DNA from: Sphingomonadaceae bacterium
GTDB lineage: Bacteria; Pseudomonadota; Alphaproteobacteria; Sphingomonadales; Sphingomonadaceae
NCBI GenBank assembly: GCA_947463325.1
Contig: CANHQT010000007.1
Location: 1-64,000, forward strand
Direction of reading: 5' to 3'
DNA length: 64,000 bases
Both the position numbers and the translations under genes were made by a program. Shown here in pieces: positions 54,163 through 64,000 of the stretch; position 1 is the first letter of the stretch; every line of letters starts with the position of its first letter. Below the pieces are notes generated by a model that was not told the DNA's origin, searched no databases, and saw only the letters and a program-made list of their open reading frames with translations.

Positions 54163-54179
54163 GGCAGGCAAGACCTGCC
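54163..54179. terminator. short hairpin between rsmA and the TPR gene
   Basis: GGCAGG (54163-54168) and CCTGCC (54174-54179) pair over six bases with a five-base loop in the 24-bp gap between convergent genes. There is no T tract, so it may act only weakly or bidirectionally. Confidence 0.4.
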
Positions 54180-54184
54180 AGTGA

Positions 54185-54715
54185 TCAGTTGGAAGACGTC
54201 GGTGCGCCAGCCACGGTCGGACGCGGCATCACATCCTCTGCGCGCAGGGCAGTGTGCGAACCCGCAGCGCTAATCGCGGCACCAAGGTTAGCTGCCTCCG
54301 GGCAGTCGGCCGTTCCACACAACGTCTGCAGACGGGCGAGATTCTCGCGCGCTTTTTCCACCGCACCGCGCTGCACCAGCGCCTCGCCCTGTGCGGCAAT
54401 GACGCGGCGGTCATCAGGCAGAAGGCTCAGCGCCTCACGGAAATAGCCGACTGCCTTGCCCGGCAGATCCTGCGCCTGTGCGATACGGCCGAGGCCGATG
54501 TAGGCATCCGCATTGCGGGGGTCAGCGGCCAGGGCGGTTTCGAACCAGCCGATCGCCTGATCATATTCACCAGCCGCATAGAGCCGCTCACCCTCTGCCT
54601 GCATGGTGCGCGACAATTCCGAAATCGGTCGTGGGGCGGGCATGTTACCGTACGAGGCACTAGACACAGTCACCAGCATCGCAGCCGCAACAATCGCTGT
54701 GGGGGTGAACCGCAT
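54185..54715 (-). CDS. periplasmic TPR protein
   Basis: A 176-residue exported protein with a signal peptide (about 1-23) and two to three TPR motifs (GERLYAAGEYDQAIGWFETALAADPRNADAY region and GKAVGYFREALSLLPDDRRV). A pair of cysteines in CGTADC may form a disulfide. TPR domains mediate protein contacts. The partner is unknown. ATG at 54715 follows GGGAGA by 7 bases. It lies 47 bp after the RsmB-like gene. Confidence 0.78.
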   Translation of the reverse strand: MRFTPTAIVAAAMLVTVSSASYGNMPAPRPISELSRTMQAEGERLYAAGEYDQAIGWFETALAADPRNADAYIGLGRIAQAQDLPGKAVGYFREALSLLPDDRRVIAAQGEALVQRGAVEKARENLARLQTLCGTADCPEAANLGAAISAAGSHTALRAEDVMPRPTVAGAPTSSN

Positions 54716-54762
54716 AATCGTCTCCCAACGCGTTTCTTGCCTGTGAATCTTCATGGCAGAAA

Positions 54763-55929
54763 TCATCCTGCCCGCATTCGCGCGATAAAGAAACCGTCTG
54801 TCGCATCATGGGCTGGAGTGAGGATGATCCCGGCTCCAGCGGGCCTGCCTGCCGACACCGGTACCGGCTCTGGCACGAAACGGGGGTGGCGGGCGATGAA
54901 CGCACGGACCTGCCCTTCGCCCTCGGCGCTGGTAAGGGCGCAGACGGCATAGACGAGCACTCCGCCCGGGCGGACTAGCGGGGCAGCAACATCGAGCACA
55001 TGCGCCTGAAGCGCCAGCAAACGGTCCAAACGGTCGCGGCTAAGGCGCCAGCGCGCTTCGGGATTGCGGCGCCAGGTGCCGCTGCCCGAACAGGGCGCAT
55101 CGACCAGCACAACATTGGCGCTGCCTTCAAGATCAACCAGCGCAGCGGCTTCACGCCCCGGATCGAGCAGACGGGTTTCAACCGCTGCCCCAGCACGTGC
55201 AGCACGCGGCGACAATTCAGACAGGCGACGACGATCGGTATCGCAGGCGATCAAGCGGCCTTCGCTAGTCATAGCGACTGCGAGCGCGAGTGTTTTTCCG
55301 CCGCCCCCTGCGCACAGATCAATGACGGTCATGCCGGGACGCGCGGCACAGGCCGCTGCAATCCACTGGCTGCCGGCATCCTGCACTTCGATCGCGCCGG
55401 CAAGCATAGCCGGATGATCAGCGAGCGGCGTGTCTGCGGGCAGTCGCAGCCCTTCAAGCGGGGCGGGCAAGGGCTCGCCCTCCGGCAATTCGATGCCAAC
55501 CGCACGGGCACGGTTGATTCTGAGATCGAGCGGCGCGCGTTCCAGCAACGCCGCGCCTTCGGTACTGTCAATGCGCGGATCGAGCAGTGGCATCAGCCAG
55601 ACTGGCAGAGGGCCTCCGTCAGCGCGGGGCTCGCTTGCAGAAATAGCGTCCGGAGCGCGCGGCTCTCCCGTAAACAAGGCGGCAAGATCACCGTCACCGT
55701 CGGCCAGCGCCACCATCGCCGCGCGCCCGCTCGCTGGACGCTCGCCGAAGCGGCGAATTGCTGTCCAGGCGAGATCACGGATCGCCCGCCGGTCCTTGGA
55801 GCCCGCGTAGCGCCTTTCCTTGAAGAAGCGTGTGGCAATGACATCTGCAGCAGCCCCGCCATCACGGGCGGCGGCAATGACGGCATCGAGTAGCTCGATA
55901 GCAGTTTGGACGCGGGCAGCAGGGGTCAT
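54763..55929 (-). CDS. RsmB-like rRNA (cytosine-C5) methyltransferase
   Basis: A 388-residue RsmB/NOL1/NOP2-type methyltransferase. SAM-binding VIDLCAGGGGKTLAL, the PC motif DAPCSGSGTWRRNP and catalytic cysteine in VYAVCAL are visible. An N-terminal NusB-like domain (about 1-60) is suggested. It probably methylates 16S C967 or a related cytosine. The exact site is inferred from the family. It follows guaB by 66 bp. Confidence 0.88.
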   Translation of the reverse strand: MTPAARVQTAIELLDAVIAAARDGGAAADVIATRFFKERRYAGSKDRRAIRDLAWTAIRRFGERPASGRAAMVALADGDGDLAALFTGEPRAPDAISASEPRADGGPLPVWLMPLLDPRIDSTEGAALLERAPLDLRINRARAVGIELPEGEPLPAPLEGLRLPADTPLADHPAMLAGAIEVQDAGSQWIAAACAARPGMTVIDLCAGGGGKTLALAVAMTSEGRLIACDTDRRRLSELSPRAARAGAAVETRLLDPGREAAALVDLEGSANVVLVDAPCSGSGTWRRNPEARWRLSRDRLDRLLALQAHVLDVAAPLVRPGGVLVYAVCALTSAEGEGQVRAFIARHPRFVPEPVPVSAGRPAGAGIILTPAHDATDGFFIARMRAG

Positions 55930-55995
55930 GACTGGCGCGCCTTCCCTACGCAGGGCACGAACGGGCTTATGGTGCGACCACCTTGGCCCAGCCGC

Positions 55996-57558
<1,563 letters not shown>

Positions 57559-59040
57559 TCAGGGCCGCGGATAGATGGCGCGGCTCCCGAAATGGCGGGC
57601 GAGTGCGACATGCAGGTCGGCATCGTCTGCGGCACCGCCGAGCGGCACGGCATCGGTCAATTCATCATCTGGTGCGTGATAGGGGCCGGAAAGAAAGGCA
57701 TTGAGCAACGCCATGTCCGAAAAACTGCCGCCCGCCATGATCGAGGCGACACCCTTTGCGGTCAGTGCCCAACCATCCTGCCGGCGGATGAAGGCATTGC
57801 CTTCCTCATCGCTGTCGACCGCCCGACCAAGCGAACGGGCAACGGAATCCACACCGGCTTCGAGCCCCGGCACAGTGCCACGCCCGACCATGGCAACCGG
57901 GGTACCACGCGGGGCGATGGCGACGGTATCAATGTTGAGATTGACGACGATACGGTCGAGCGGGACGGTGGGATGGTCTGCCCAGTGATAAGCGCCAAGC
58001 AGCCCCTGTTCCTCCGCAGTGGTGGCGATGACGATGATGTCACGATCCGGCCGGTCGCCGGCACCCAGCCGCTCGGCAGCCTCAAGGATGACGGCAATGC
58101 CGCTGGCGTTGTCGACCGCACCATTACAGATCCGGTCCTCCGCGCCTTCGGGACGGCACAGGCCGGTATGGTCCCAATGGCCCATCAGCATCACTGCACC
58201 ACTTTCCGCCACACGGCCCGGCAGGCGACCGACGACATTATAGCTGGTGTAACGGCGGACGTAGGTTTCGGCCTCAACATCGGCCGTGAGAGCAAGCGGC
58301 GCGGCTGTGAAGCCTTCTGCAGCAGCCATTTCCGAGGCACGTTCAGGATCGACACCGCCTGCGCGCAAGAGGGCGGCTCCACCGTCAGCGGACACCAGAA
58401 CCTCGGCAGGCGCAGTGCCCGCGCGGGCGGCGAGCTGCATCGTCCGGCCTAAAAACTGGCGCGAGAATGCCTCAAACGGGAAGTTGGCAGGCGGCAGGAT
58501 GACGATGGCCGCCGCACCGGCCCGAGCCAGCGCTGCACGCCGATCCGCACCCGACATGGGATTTTCTCCCGGCCGCGGCGCGGAGAGCATCACCGCAACC
58601 TTGCCGCGCACATCGGCAACGACTTGGCCTGCGGCATCAACTCCATGGCCGACAAAGACCATCTGCGCCCCGCTTGCAATCCCGCGACCGACAGGCGAGC
58701 GCACCGCCAATTCCGGGAGCGCTACTGCGCGCCCCTCAGCGTCGCGAACGCTCATCCTGCCATGGCTGTTGTAATACTCGACAAGCGGCACCGGCTGGTA
58801 CCAGCTACCATCCGCCGCACCGCCCACAAAGCCGGCCGCCGACAGGTGGCGCGCGATATAATGGGCAGTCGCGGTTTCCCCCGGCGTGCCGGGGAACCGC
58901 CCTTCACGCGCATCATCAGCAAGCCAGGCAATATGGCCCCGCAAGTCGGCTTCGGTCACAGGGGCATTGCCGAGTGTCTGGGCAGCAAGCGGTGCGGTGG
59001 TGAAGGCCGCGATCGCGGCGAAAGCGTAAATTGTCTTCAT
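57559..59040 (-). CDS. M28 family zinc peptidase, secreted
   Basis: A 493-residue exported aminopeptidase-like protein. A signal peptide (about 1-20) is followed by a PA-type insert and the M28 catalytic domain with zinc ligands in GHWDHTG, NGAVDNASG, TTAEEQG, NIDTVA and YHAPDDE. Substrate is unknown. It overlaps the upstream lyase gene by 4 bp (ATGA). Length is typical of PA-domain M28 enzymes. Confidence 0.93.
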   Translation of the reverse strand: MKTIYAFAAIAAFTTAPLAAQTLGNAPVTEADLRGHIAWLADDAREGRFPGTPGETATAHYIARHLSAAGFVGGAADGSWYQPVPLVEYYNSHGRMSVRDAEGRAVALPELAVRSPVGRGIASGAQMVFVGHGVDAAGQVVADVRGKVAVMLSAPRPGENPMSGADRRAALARAGAAAIVILPPANFPFEAFSRQFLGRTMQLAARAGTAPAEVLVSADGGAALLRAGGVDPERASEMAAAEGFTAAPLALTADVEAETYVRRYTSYNVVGRLPGRVAESGAVMLMGHWDHTGLCRPEGAEDRICNGAVDNASGIAVILEAAERLGAGDRPDRDIIVIATTAEEQGLLGAYHWADHPTVPLDRIVVNLNIDTVAIAPRGTPVAMVGRGTVPGLEAGVDSVARSLGRAVDSDEEGNAFIRRQDGWALTAKGVASIMAGGSFSDMALLNAFLSGPYHAPDDELTDAVPLGGAADDADLHVALARHFGSRAIYPRP

Positions 59041-59891
59041 GGAGCCGTCATGCCTGCACGCCGCTCGGCGCGCAACGCCTCGCGCTCAATGAGTTGGCGT
59101 GCGGCAGCAACATGCATATCCTCGACCATCGCGCCCTCATGCCTCTGCGCTCCGCCGCTCGCCGCAGCGACCAGAGCCACGGCCGCAGCGATCGCCGCAG
59201 GAGACGGGGCGAAGGCCGCATTGCAGGGATCAACCTGCGAGGGATGGATCAGCGTCTTGCCATCGAAGCCGAGCCGGTGGCCGTCGCGTGCCTCGGCTGC
59301 GAATGCCGCCGCATCGTCAATGAGATTGCAAACGCCATCATAAGCAAGCTTTTCCGCCGCGCGTGCGGCAAGGACGATCGTCTGGATGGCCATCGCCATC
59401 GCGATACGATCGCGCCCGTCGGGCAAGCGCAGTTCATGTGCCAGATCGTTGAGCCCGGCGATCAGACCGGCCACGCGGGGGTGCGCCGCGATCGCGCGGG
59501 CATCGAACACCGCCACAGGGGTTTCGATCATCGCGAAGACCGGAAGTCCATCGGGCACAGCCAGAGCATCGAGCGTGGCGGTCGACTCCACTTTCGGAAG
59601 GACGATGGCGTCAGGGTGAACGCTGGCGAGCAGGGCAAGATCATCGGCATGGTGCAGGCTGTCCGTTGCGTTCAGGCGCAACGCGACGGTCTTCCCCGGA
59701 AAGCCCGCGGCGAGAGCTGCGGATGCGCCCGCCCTCGCCTCAGCCTTCGCATCGGGCGGCACCGCATCCTCGAGGTCGATAATCAGCATGTCGGCGGCAA
59801 GCCCGCGCGCCTTTTCCAGCGCGCGTGCCTTATGCCCCGGGACATAGAGAAGCGAGACGGGCGGGGCCACAAAGGGCGAAGCGACTGGCAT
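59037..59891 (-). CDS. HpcH/HpaI-type CoA-ester lyase (citrate lyase beta-like)
   Basis: A 284-residue TIM-barrel enzyme. LLYVPGHKARALEKAR, DLEDAVPPDAKAEAR and GKTLIHPSQVD are signatures of CitE/malyl-CoA lyase-like proteins. It probably cleaves or condenses a short acyl-CoA ester with a magnesium ion. The substrate is not decided. ATG at 59891 is chosen as the family start, since longer frames are hydrophilic and overlap the divergent qmcA promoter. It overlaps the M28 gene by 4 bp. Confidence 0.9.
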   Translation of the reverse strand: MPVASPFVAPPVSLLYVPGHKARALEKARGLAADMLIIDLEDAVPPDAKAEARAGASAALAAGFPGKTVALRLNATDSLHHADDLALLASVHPDAIVLPKVESTATLDALAVPDGLPVFAMIETPVAVFDARAIAAHPRVAGLIAGLNDLAHELRLPDGRDRIAMAMAIQTIVLAARAAEKLAYDGVCNLIDDAAAFAAEARDGHRLGFDGKTLIHPSQVDPCNAAFAPSPAAIAAAVALVAAASGGAQRHEGAMVEDMHVAAARQLIEREALRAERRAGMTAP

Positions 59892-59981
59892 GGCGTGGCT
59901 TTCGAAAAAAACGTCGATTCTGCGTGAATGCACGCGCAGCCCCGCTATAGTCCACACCACAAGCTCACGGGGAGACTCATC

Positions 59982-60941
59982 GTGGAATTCTTCTGGCTGC
60001 TGGTCATCCTGGCAATCGTGTTTCTCTTCGCTTCGGTGAAGATGGTCCGCCAAGGCTTCAACTACACCATCGAACGGTTTGGTCGTTACACCAAGACAGC
60101 ATCGCCGGGCCTTACTGTCATCGTTCCCTTCTTCGAGCGCGTCGGGCGCAAGGTGAACATGATGGAGCAAGTACTGGACATTCCGGGGCAGGAAATCATC
60201 ACCCGGGACAATGCGATGGTCGGCGTCGATGCGGTGGTCTTTTTCCAGGTGCTGGACGCCGCCAAGGCCGCCTATGAGGTGAGCGACGTCTATGTCGCGA
60301 TCATGCAGCTGACGACCACCAATCTGCGTACAGTGATGGGGTCGATGGACCTCGACGAGACACTGTCGAAGCGTGACGAAATCAATGCGCGCTTACTCTC
60401 TGTCGTCGATCATGCGACCGGACCGTGGGGCGTCAAAATCACTCGCGTCGAGATCAAGGATATCCGCCCGCCGCAGGACATTTCCAACGCCATGGCCCGT
60501 CAGATGAAGGCCGAGCGTGAAAAGCGCGCGCAGATCCTCGAAGCAGAGGGCCTTCGCGCCTCGGAAATCCTGCGCGCCGAAGGCGAGAAGCAGGCGCTGA
60601 TCCTGCAAGCCGAAGGCCGTCGCGAAGCAGCCTTCCGCGACGCAGAAGCACGCGAGCGTGAAGCCGAAGCCGAAGCCAAGGCAACCCAGATGGTGTCAGA
60701 GGCGATCTCGGGTTCAGGGTCCGCCGCAATCAACTATTTTATCGCGCAGAAATATGTCGAGGCGATCTCCGGCTTTGCAACATCGCCCAATGCCAAGACC
60801 ATATTGTTCCCGGTCGAGGCGACGCAACTGATCGGCACGATTGGCGGTATCGGCGAGCTTGCGAAAGAAGCCCTGTCGGGCGGAACACCGCCAACGCAGG
60901 CGCCTGCCCCGCGCCGGCCTGGACCCTTTGAGAGCGCGTAA
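59982..60941 (+). CDS. SPFH/band 7 membrane protein, QmcA type
   Basis: A 319-residue stomatin-like protein. One N-terminal helix (about 3-20) precedes a band 7 domain ([13 protein letters not shown].. to ..[11 protein letters not shown]) and a long alanine/glutamate-rich coiled coil (about 175-250). It oligomerises at the membrane and modulates proteases or lipid domains. GTG at 59982 is chosen because GGAGA precedes it by six bases and the helix then starts at residue 3. The NfeD gene follows after 49 bp, the canonical partner. Confidence 0.92.
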   Translation: MEFFWLLVILAIVFLFASVKMVRQGFNYTIERFGRYTKTASPGLTVIVPFFERVGRKVNMMEQVLDIPGQEIITRDNAMVGVDAVVFFQVLDAAKAAYEVSDVYVAIMQLTTTNLRTVMGSMDLDETLSKRDEINARLLSVVDHATGPWGVKITRVEIKDIRPPQDISNAMARQMKAEREKRAQILEAEGLRASEILRAEGEKQALILQAEGRREAAFRDAEAREREAEAEAKATQMVSEAISGSGSAAINYFIAQKYVEAISGFATSPNAKTILFPVEATQLIGTIGGIGELAKEALSGGTPPTQAPAPRRPGPFESA

Positions 60942-60990
60942 GCAAAAATGTGCAACGCCGCTGCGATCAAACAATGAAAGGATCGAGATC

Positions 60991-61431
60991 ATGATCCCGG
61001 AATTCCTTCAGAACCATTCTACCGGTTGGCTGAGCATTGGTCTGGTGCTGTGCATTGCCGAGATGATAGTGCCGGGCGTGTTCCTGCTTTGGCTGGGCAT
61101 CGCCGCCCTGCTGACAGGACTTGTGGTCTTCCTCGCGCCCATTCCTTTGGCGGCGCAGCTCGTGGTGTTCGCCGTTTTGGCGGTGGCGAGCGTCTATATC
61201 GGGCGGCGCTGGTCAGCGAGCGCGGAAATACCAAGCGCCGATCCGCTGTTGAATGACCGGCTGGCACGGCTGGTAGGCGAACCGGTGGTCGTCGAAGATC
61301 CCATTGTCGGCGGGCGCGGGCGGGTGCGCGTGGGTGACAGCGTATGGCCGGCAACCGGTGCCGATGCACCGGCTGGCACGCGCCTAACCGTCACTGGCGC
61401 GACCGGAGGGGTGCTCCAGGTCGCGCCTTAG
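60991..61431 (+). CDS. NfeD-like membrane protein
   Basis: A 146-residue protein with three to four helices (about 12-75) and a C-terminal OB-fold (VGEPVVVEDPIVGGRGRVRVGDSVWPA). It is the short NfeD class that accompanies SPFH proteins such as QmcA. AAAGGA lies 8 bases upstream of the ATG at 60991. It converges on the DUF937-like gene after 6 bp. Confidence 0.9.
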   Translation: MIPEFLQNHSTGWLSIGLVLCIAEMIVPGVFLLWLGIAALLTGLVVFLAPIPLAAQLVVFAVLAVASVYIGRRWSASAEIPSADPLLNDRLARLVGEPVVVEDPIVGGRGRVRVGDSVWPATGADAPAGTRLTVTGATGGVLQVAP

Positions 61432-61437
61432 AAACGG

Positions 61438-61755
61438 TCAGCGACCGAACAACTTGCTGGCTAGACCAGTGATATCATTGAGCGGATTGCCATCCCCATC
61501 GCGGTCGATCATCTGACTGACCTGTGCCAGCGCGCCTTCACCACCGATACGGGATAGCAGCTGGTTGAGAACATCGGGCGACAGGCCGGTCGCGGCAGCG
61601 GCACTGGCGACGGTATCGCCCGGCTGAGGATGTGCGGTACCGAGCGCGGCCATCGCCTGACGCACCTGATCCTCACTGATACCAAGCTGGCCGGCGATGG
61701 CGCCCAGATTCTGGGCCCCGCCGAGCTTACCAAGAATCGAATCGAACAATGACAT
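61438..61755 (-). CDS. small DUF937/YidB-like protein
   Basis: A 105-residue protein with the N-terminal pattern FDSILGKLGGAQNLGAIAGQLGIS and a glycine-rich helical body (GEGALAQVSQMIDRDGDGNPLND), which resembles DUF937/YidB proteins. No signal peptide. The DRDGDGNPLND loop could bind calcium, but this is only a pattern guess. Function is unknown. It is the last gene of a short minus-strand stretch, convergent with NfeD. Confidence 0.7.
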   Translation of the reverse strand: MSLFDSILGKLGGAQNLGAIAGQLGISEDQVRQAMAALGTAHPQPGDTVASAAAATGLSPDVLNQLLSRIGGEGALAQVSQMIDRDGDGNPLNDITGLASKLFGR

Positions 61756-61876
61756 GGGCTGGTCCTTCCCTCTGGATCAGCGCCCGGATGGGCGGATCGA
61801 ACCATGTGCTGACGCATGGCGGAGGCAGACGCAACGCGCTTGGACCAAGCAATTGAATTGCCAGAGGCCGACGATT

Positions 61877-62394
61877 TCAGTCGAGCGGCTTTTCCAGGAT
61901 CACGAAGGCCAGATCATCACGCACCGGCTCACCAAAGCGCGAATCGCCATAGGGGAAAGGCGCTGTCTCACCGCTGTCGCGATAGCCGCGCCGCCGGTAC
62001 CAGCCGATCAGTTCGGTTCTGAGCGAAATGAAACTCATCCGAGCGCGCGTGTGGCCGAAGCCCTCACGAACTTGCCTCTCAGCCGCCCCCAACAGCGTGC
62101 GGCCAAGGCCGCTGCCCTGCTCAGAAGGGGAAACAGTGACCATGCTGACATAGCCATGTGTGTCGCGGTCCTCGGCTGCGACACAGCCGATTAGTACGCC
62201 GTCAACTTCGGCGACCAGCAATGCTGTCCGCTGGTCCGCCAGCATCGCGGCAAGCATGGTCCGGTCGGTGCGCTGCCCACCGAGCAGATCAGCCTCGTGC
62301 GTCCAGCCGGAGCGCGCGCTGTCCCCGCGATAGGCCGATTCAACGAGAGCGTGCAGCGCCGGAATGCGGAGACAGCCGCGGCGCGGATCAGCAC
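61877..62394 (-). pseudogene. GNAT-family N-acetyltransferase with an N-terminal frameshift
   Basis: The C-terminal part is an intact 126-residue GNAT domain from ATG 62257 (VSMVTVSPSEQGSGLGRTLLG gives the acetyl-CoA loop). Upstream, the same frame reads IPALHALVESAYRGD, a normal GNAT beginning, but the first residues VLIRAAAVS (from GTG 62394, eight bases after the pckA stop) lie in another frame. Removing the discrepancy requires one missing base at 62366-62367. Either a true frameshift, a sequencing error, or expression from the internal ATG explains it. Substrate is unknown. Confidence 0.7.
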
Positions 62395-62401
62395 CTCAGG
62401 C

Positions 62402-63997
62402 TCAGGCCGCGCGCGGTGCCGCCTCGCGGACCCCTGCATCGACATGCTCGGCAAACTGCTCGAAGTTCGCAATGAACTTGGCGACCAGATCCTGCGCCGT
62501 GCGGTCATATTCCGCACCGTCGGCCCATGCCCCGCGCGGATCCAGCAGCTTGCTGTCGACGCCCGGCACCGCGACCGGGACTTCGAAACCGAAGTTCGGG
62601 TCCTTGCGGAATTCAACGGTGTTGAGGCTTCCGTCGAGCGCGGCATTGAGCAACGCGCGGGTCGCCTTGATCGGCATGCGACTAATCCCCGGCATCGTTG
62701 CCTTGCCACCCGACCAGCCGGTGTTGACCAGCCAGCATTTCACGCCGCCCTTGGCGATCCGCTCCTTGAGGAGGTTGCCATAGACGCTGGGGTGACGAGG
62801 CATGAAGGGCGCGCCGAAACAGGTGGAGAAGGTCGCTTCCGGTTCAGTCACGCCGATTTCGGTGCCCGCAACGCGCGCCGTGTAACCCGAGAGGAAATGG
62901 TACATCGCCTGATCCGGCGTCAACCGCGCAATCGGGGGCAGAACACCATAGGCATCGGCAGTGAGAAAGATGATGTTCTTCGGTACTGGCCCGAGATTTT
63001 TTTTCGACGAATTCGGAATAAAATCAATCGGGTAGGAACCGCGGCTGTTTTCAGCCAAGCTCGCATCATCGAGGTCGATAATGCGGGTGTCCGGATCAAT
63101 CACGACATTTTCGAGCACCGTACCGAACCGCTTGGTGGTGGCGAAGATTTCCGGCTCGGCCTCTTCGGACAGGCGGATCATCTTCGCGTAGCAGCCGCCC
63201 TCGAAATTGAAGACTGCTGTATCGGACCAGCCATGCTCGTCATCGCCGATCAACGTACGGCTGGAATCGGCCGAGAGCGTGGTCTTGCCGGTACCCGACA
63301 AGCCAAAGAAGACCGCCGTATCACCGCCCGCACCGATATTGGCGGAACAGTGCATCGGCATGATACCGTCTTCGGGCAGCAGATAGTTGAGGAGGCCGAA
63401 CACCGACTTCTTCATTTCTCCGGCATAAGCGGTGCCGCCGATCAGGATCAGCTTTTCCGCAAAATTGACTGCGATCACTGTCTCGCTGCGGCACCCGTGT
63501 CGCGCGGGATCGGCGCGGAAGCTCGGCAAATCGATGATGGTGTAATCGCTAGTGAAACCAGCCAATTCCTCGGCGGTCGGGCGGCAAAGCATCGTGCGAA
63601 TAAAAAGATTGTGCCAGGCAAATTCGTTGATCACCTGCACACTGACGCGGTGTTCGGGCTGCGAGCCGCCAAACAGATGCTGGACGTAGAGTGTGTCCTT
63701 CTGCGCGAGCGCGGCGAAAAAGTCAGCCTTCAGCGCCGCAAAATGCGCAGGCTCCATGCCCTTGTTGGTCTTGCCCCACCAGATGGTCGATTCGGTGGTG
63801 GCATCGCGTACAATGAACTTGTCATTGGCACTGCGACCAGTGTGTTTGCCGGTGGCAACGACCAACGGGCCATCCTTTGCCAGCAGGCCTTCCCCATTGC
63901 ACACGGCATGTTCAACTAACGGAGCTGTCGTCAAATTTTCGAACAAGGTCGCATTCGTTGCCACCTTTTCGCCGCCGATAATCAGCGCCATTGCCAT
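62402..63997 (-). CDS. pckA: phosphoenolpyruvate carboxykinase (ATP)
   Basis: A 531-residue ATP-type PEPCK. The kinase-1a motif [12 protein letters not shown] (residues 231-242), the kinase-2 GDDEHGW and the [15 protein letters not shown] region are intact. It converts oxaloacetate and ATP to PEP and carbon dioxide for gluconeogenesis. ATG at 63997 is three bases from the window end, so a slightly longer start cannot be excluded. An unbroken run of eight A residues (minus strand, about 63004-62997) falls in its coding sequence. The GNAT gene follows after eight bases. Confidence 0.95.
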   Translation of the reverse strand: MAMALIIGGEKVATNATLFENLTTAPLVEHAVCNGEGLLAKDGPLVVATGKHTGRSANDKFIVRDATTESTIWWGKTNKGMEPAHFAALKADFFAALAQKDTLYVQHLFGGSQPEHRVSVQVINEFAWHNLFIRTMLCRPTAEELAGFTSDYTIIDLPSFRADPARHGCRSETVIAVNFAEKLILIGGTAYAGEMKKSVFGLLNYLLPEDGIMPMHCSANIGAGGDTAVFFGLSGTGKTTLSADSSRTLIGDDEHGWSDTAVFNFEGGCYAKMIRLSEEAEPEIFATTKRFGTVLENVVIDPDTRIIDLDDASLAENSRGSYPIDFIPNSSKKNLGPVPKNIIFLTADAYGVLPPIARLTPDQAMYHFLSGYTARVAGTEIGVTEPEATFSTCFGAPFMPRHPSVYGNLLKERIAKGGVKCWLVNTGWSGGKATMPGISRMPIKATRALLNAALDGSLNTVEFRKDPNFGFEVPVAVPGVDSKLLDPRGAWADGAEYDRTAQDLVAKFIANFEQFAEHVDAGVREAAPRAA

Positions 63998-64000
63998 GCA

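Noticed and set aside
62297-63919. 540-codon open frame opposite pckA
   Set aside because: It mirrors a complete, well-recognised enzyme gene. Long antisense frames are expected in GC-rich DNA, and the product has no domain.

Overview
The window reads as ordinary core chromosome of an alphaproteobacterium, most likely a member of the Sphingomonadales. The base composition is GC-rich, coding density is high and many start/stop codons overlap (ATGA, GTGA, TTGA). Taxon markers include a CckA hybrid kinase, an HdaA-type DnaA regulator with a QLPLPL clamp motif, separate GlyQ and GlyS subunits, an ATP-type PEP carboxykinase, system I cytochrome c maturation and a purMN / DUF2066-hdaA-ppk1-ppx arrangement. 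The genus cannot be fixed from the sequence alone. No prophage, insertion sequence, CRISPR array or plasmid feature is visible.

Layout. 1-5633 (minus): the cytochrome c maturation operon ccmC-D-E-F-G-H-I, followed by the start of a Kup-type potassium transporter cut by the window edge. 5697-11497: accessory metabolism and envelope genes (a DUF6628-like small protein, a leucine-dehydrogenase-like enzyme, a prolyl-4-hydroxylase-like dioxygenase, a SIMPL protein, a VanY-like carboxypeptidase, cspA and DUF1254) with tRNA-His and tRNA-Arg. 11494-17717 (minus): glyQ-glyS-ppdK, then DUF1214 and DUF1254. 17718-18685: a divergent control region with a structured RNA leader or small RNA, then a four-helix membrane protein and an XRE regulator. 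18716-20541: two tandem TraB/GumN genes. 20519-28030 (minus): dapA-smpB-DUF2062, an M13 peptidase, cckA and a hydrolase. 28146-37909: slt and greB, ppk2, a hydrolase and aspS, a sodium:solute symporter, a KGG stress protein, rnd and an I78 inhibitor. 37914-43495 (minus): DUF2066-hdaA-ppk1-ppx, divergent from purM-purN (43556-45274). 45399-48358 (minus): pepA-holC, a lipoprotein and ndk. 48490-54160 (plus): lptD-surA-pdxA-rsmA. 54185-59891 (minus): a CoA-ester lyase and M28 peptidase, guaB, an rsmB-like methyltransferase and a TPR protein. 59982-61431 (plus): a QmcA/NfeD membrane pair. 61438-63997 (minus): pckA, a frameshifted GNAT acetyltransferase and a DUF937-like protein.

Several groups work together. 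The ccm genes attach heme to c-type cytochromes. lptD and surA build the outer membrane. ppk1, ppk2 and ppx turn over polyphosphate. ppdK and pckA sit at the PEP node. purM, purN, guaB and ndk make nucleotides. smpB, greB, aspS, glyQS, rsmA and rsmB serve gene expression.

The most unusual signals are the non-coding 17843-18043 segment, which can fold into mutually exclusive terminator and antiterminator hairpins just upstream of the membrane-protein/XRE pair, and a one-base deletion near 62366 that splits the N-terminus of the GNAT gene.
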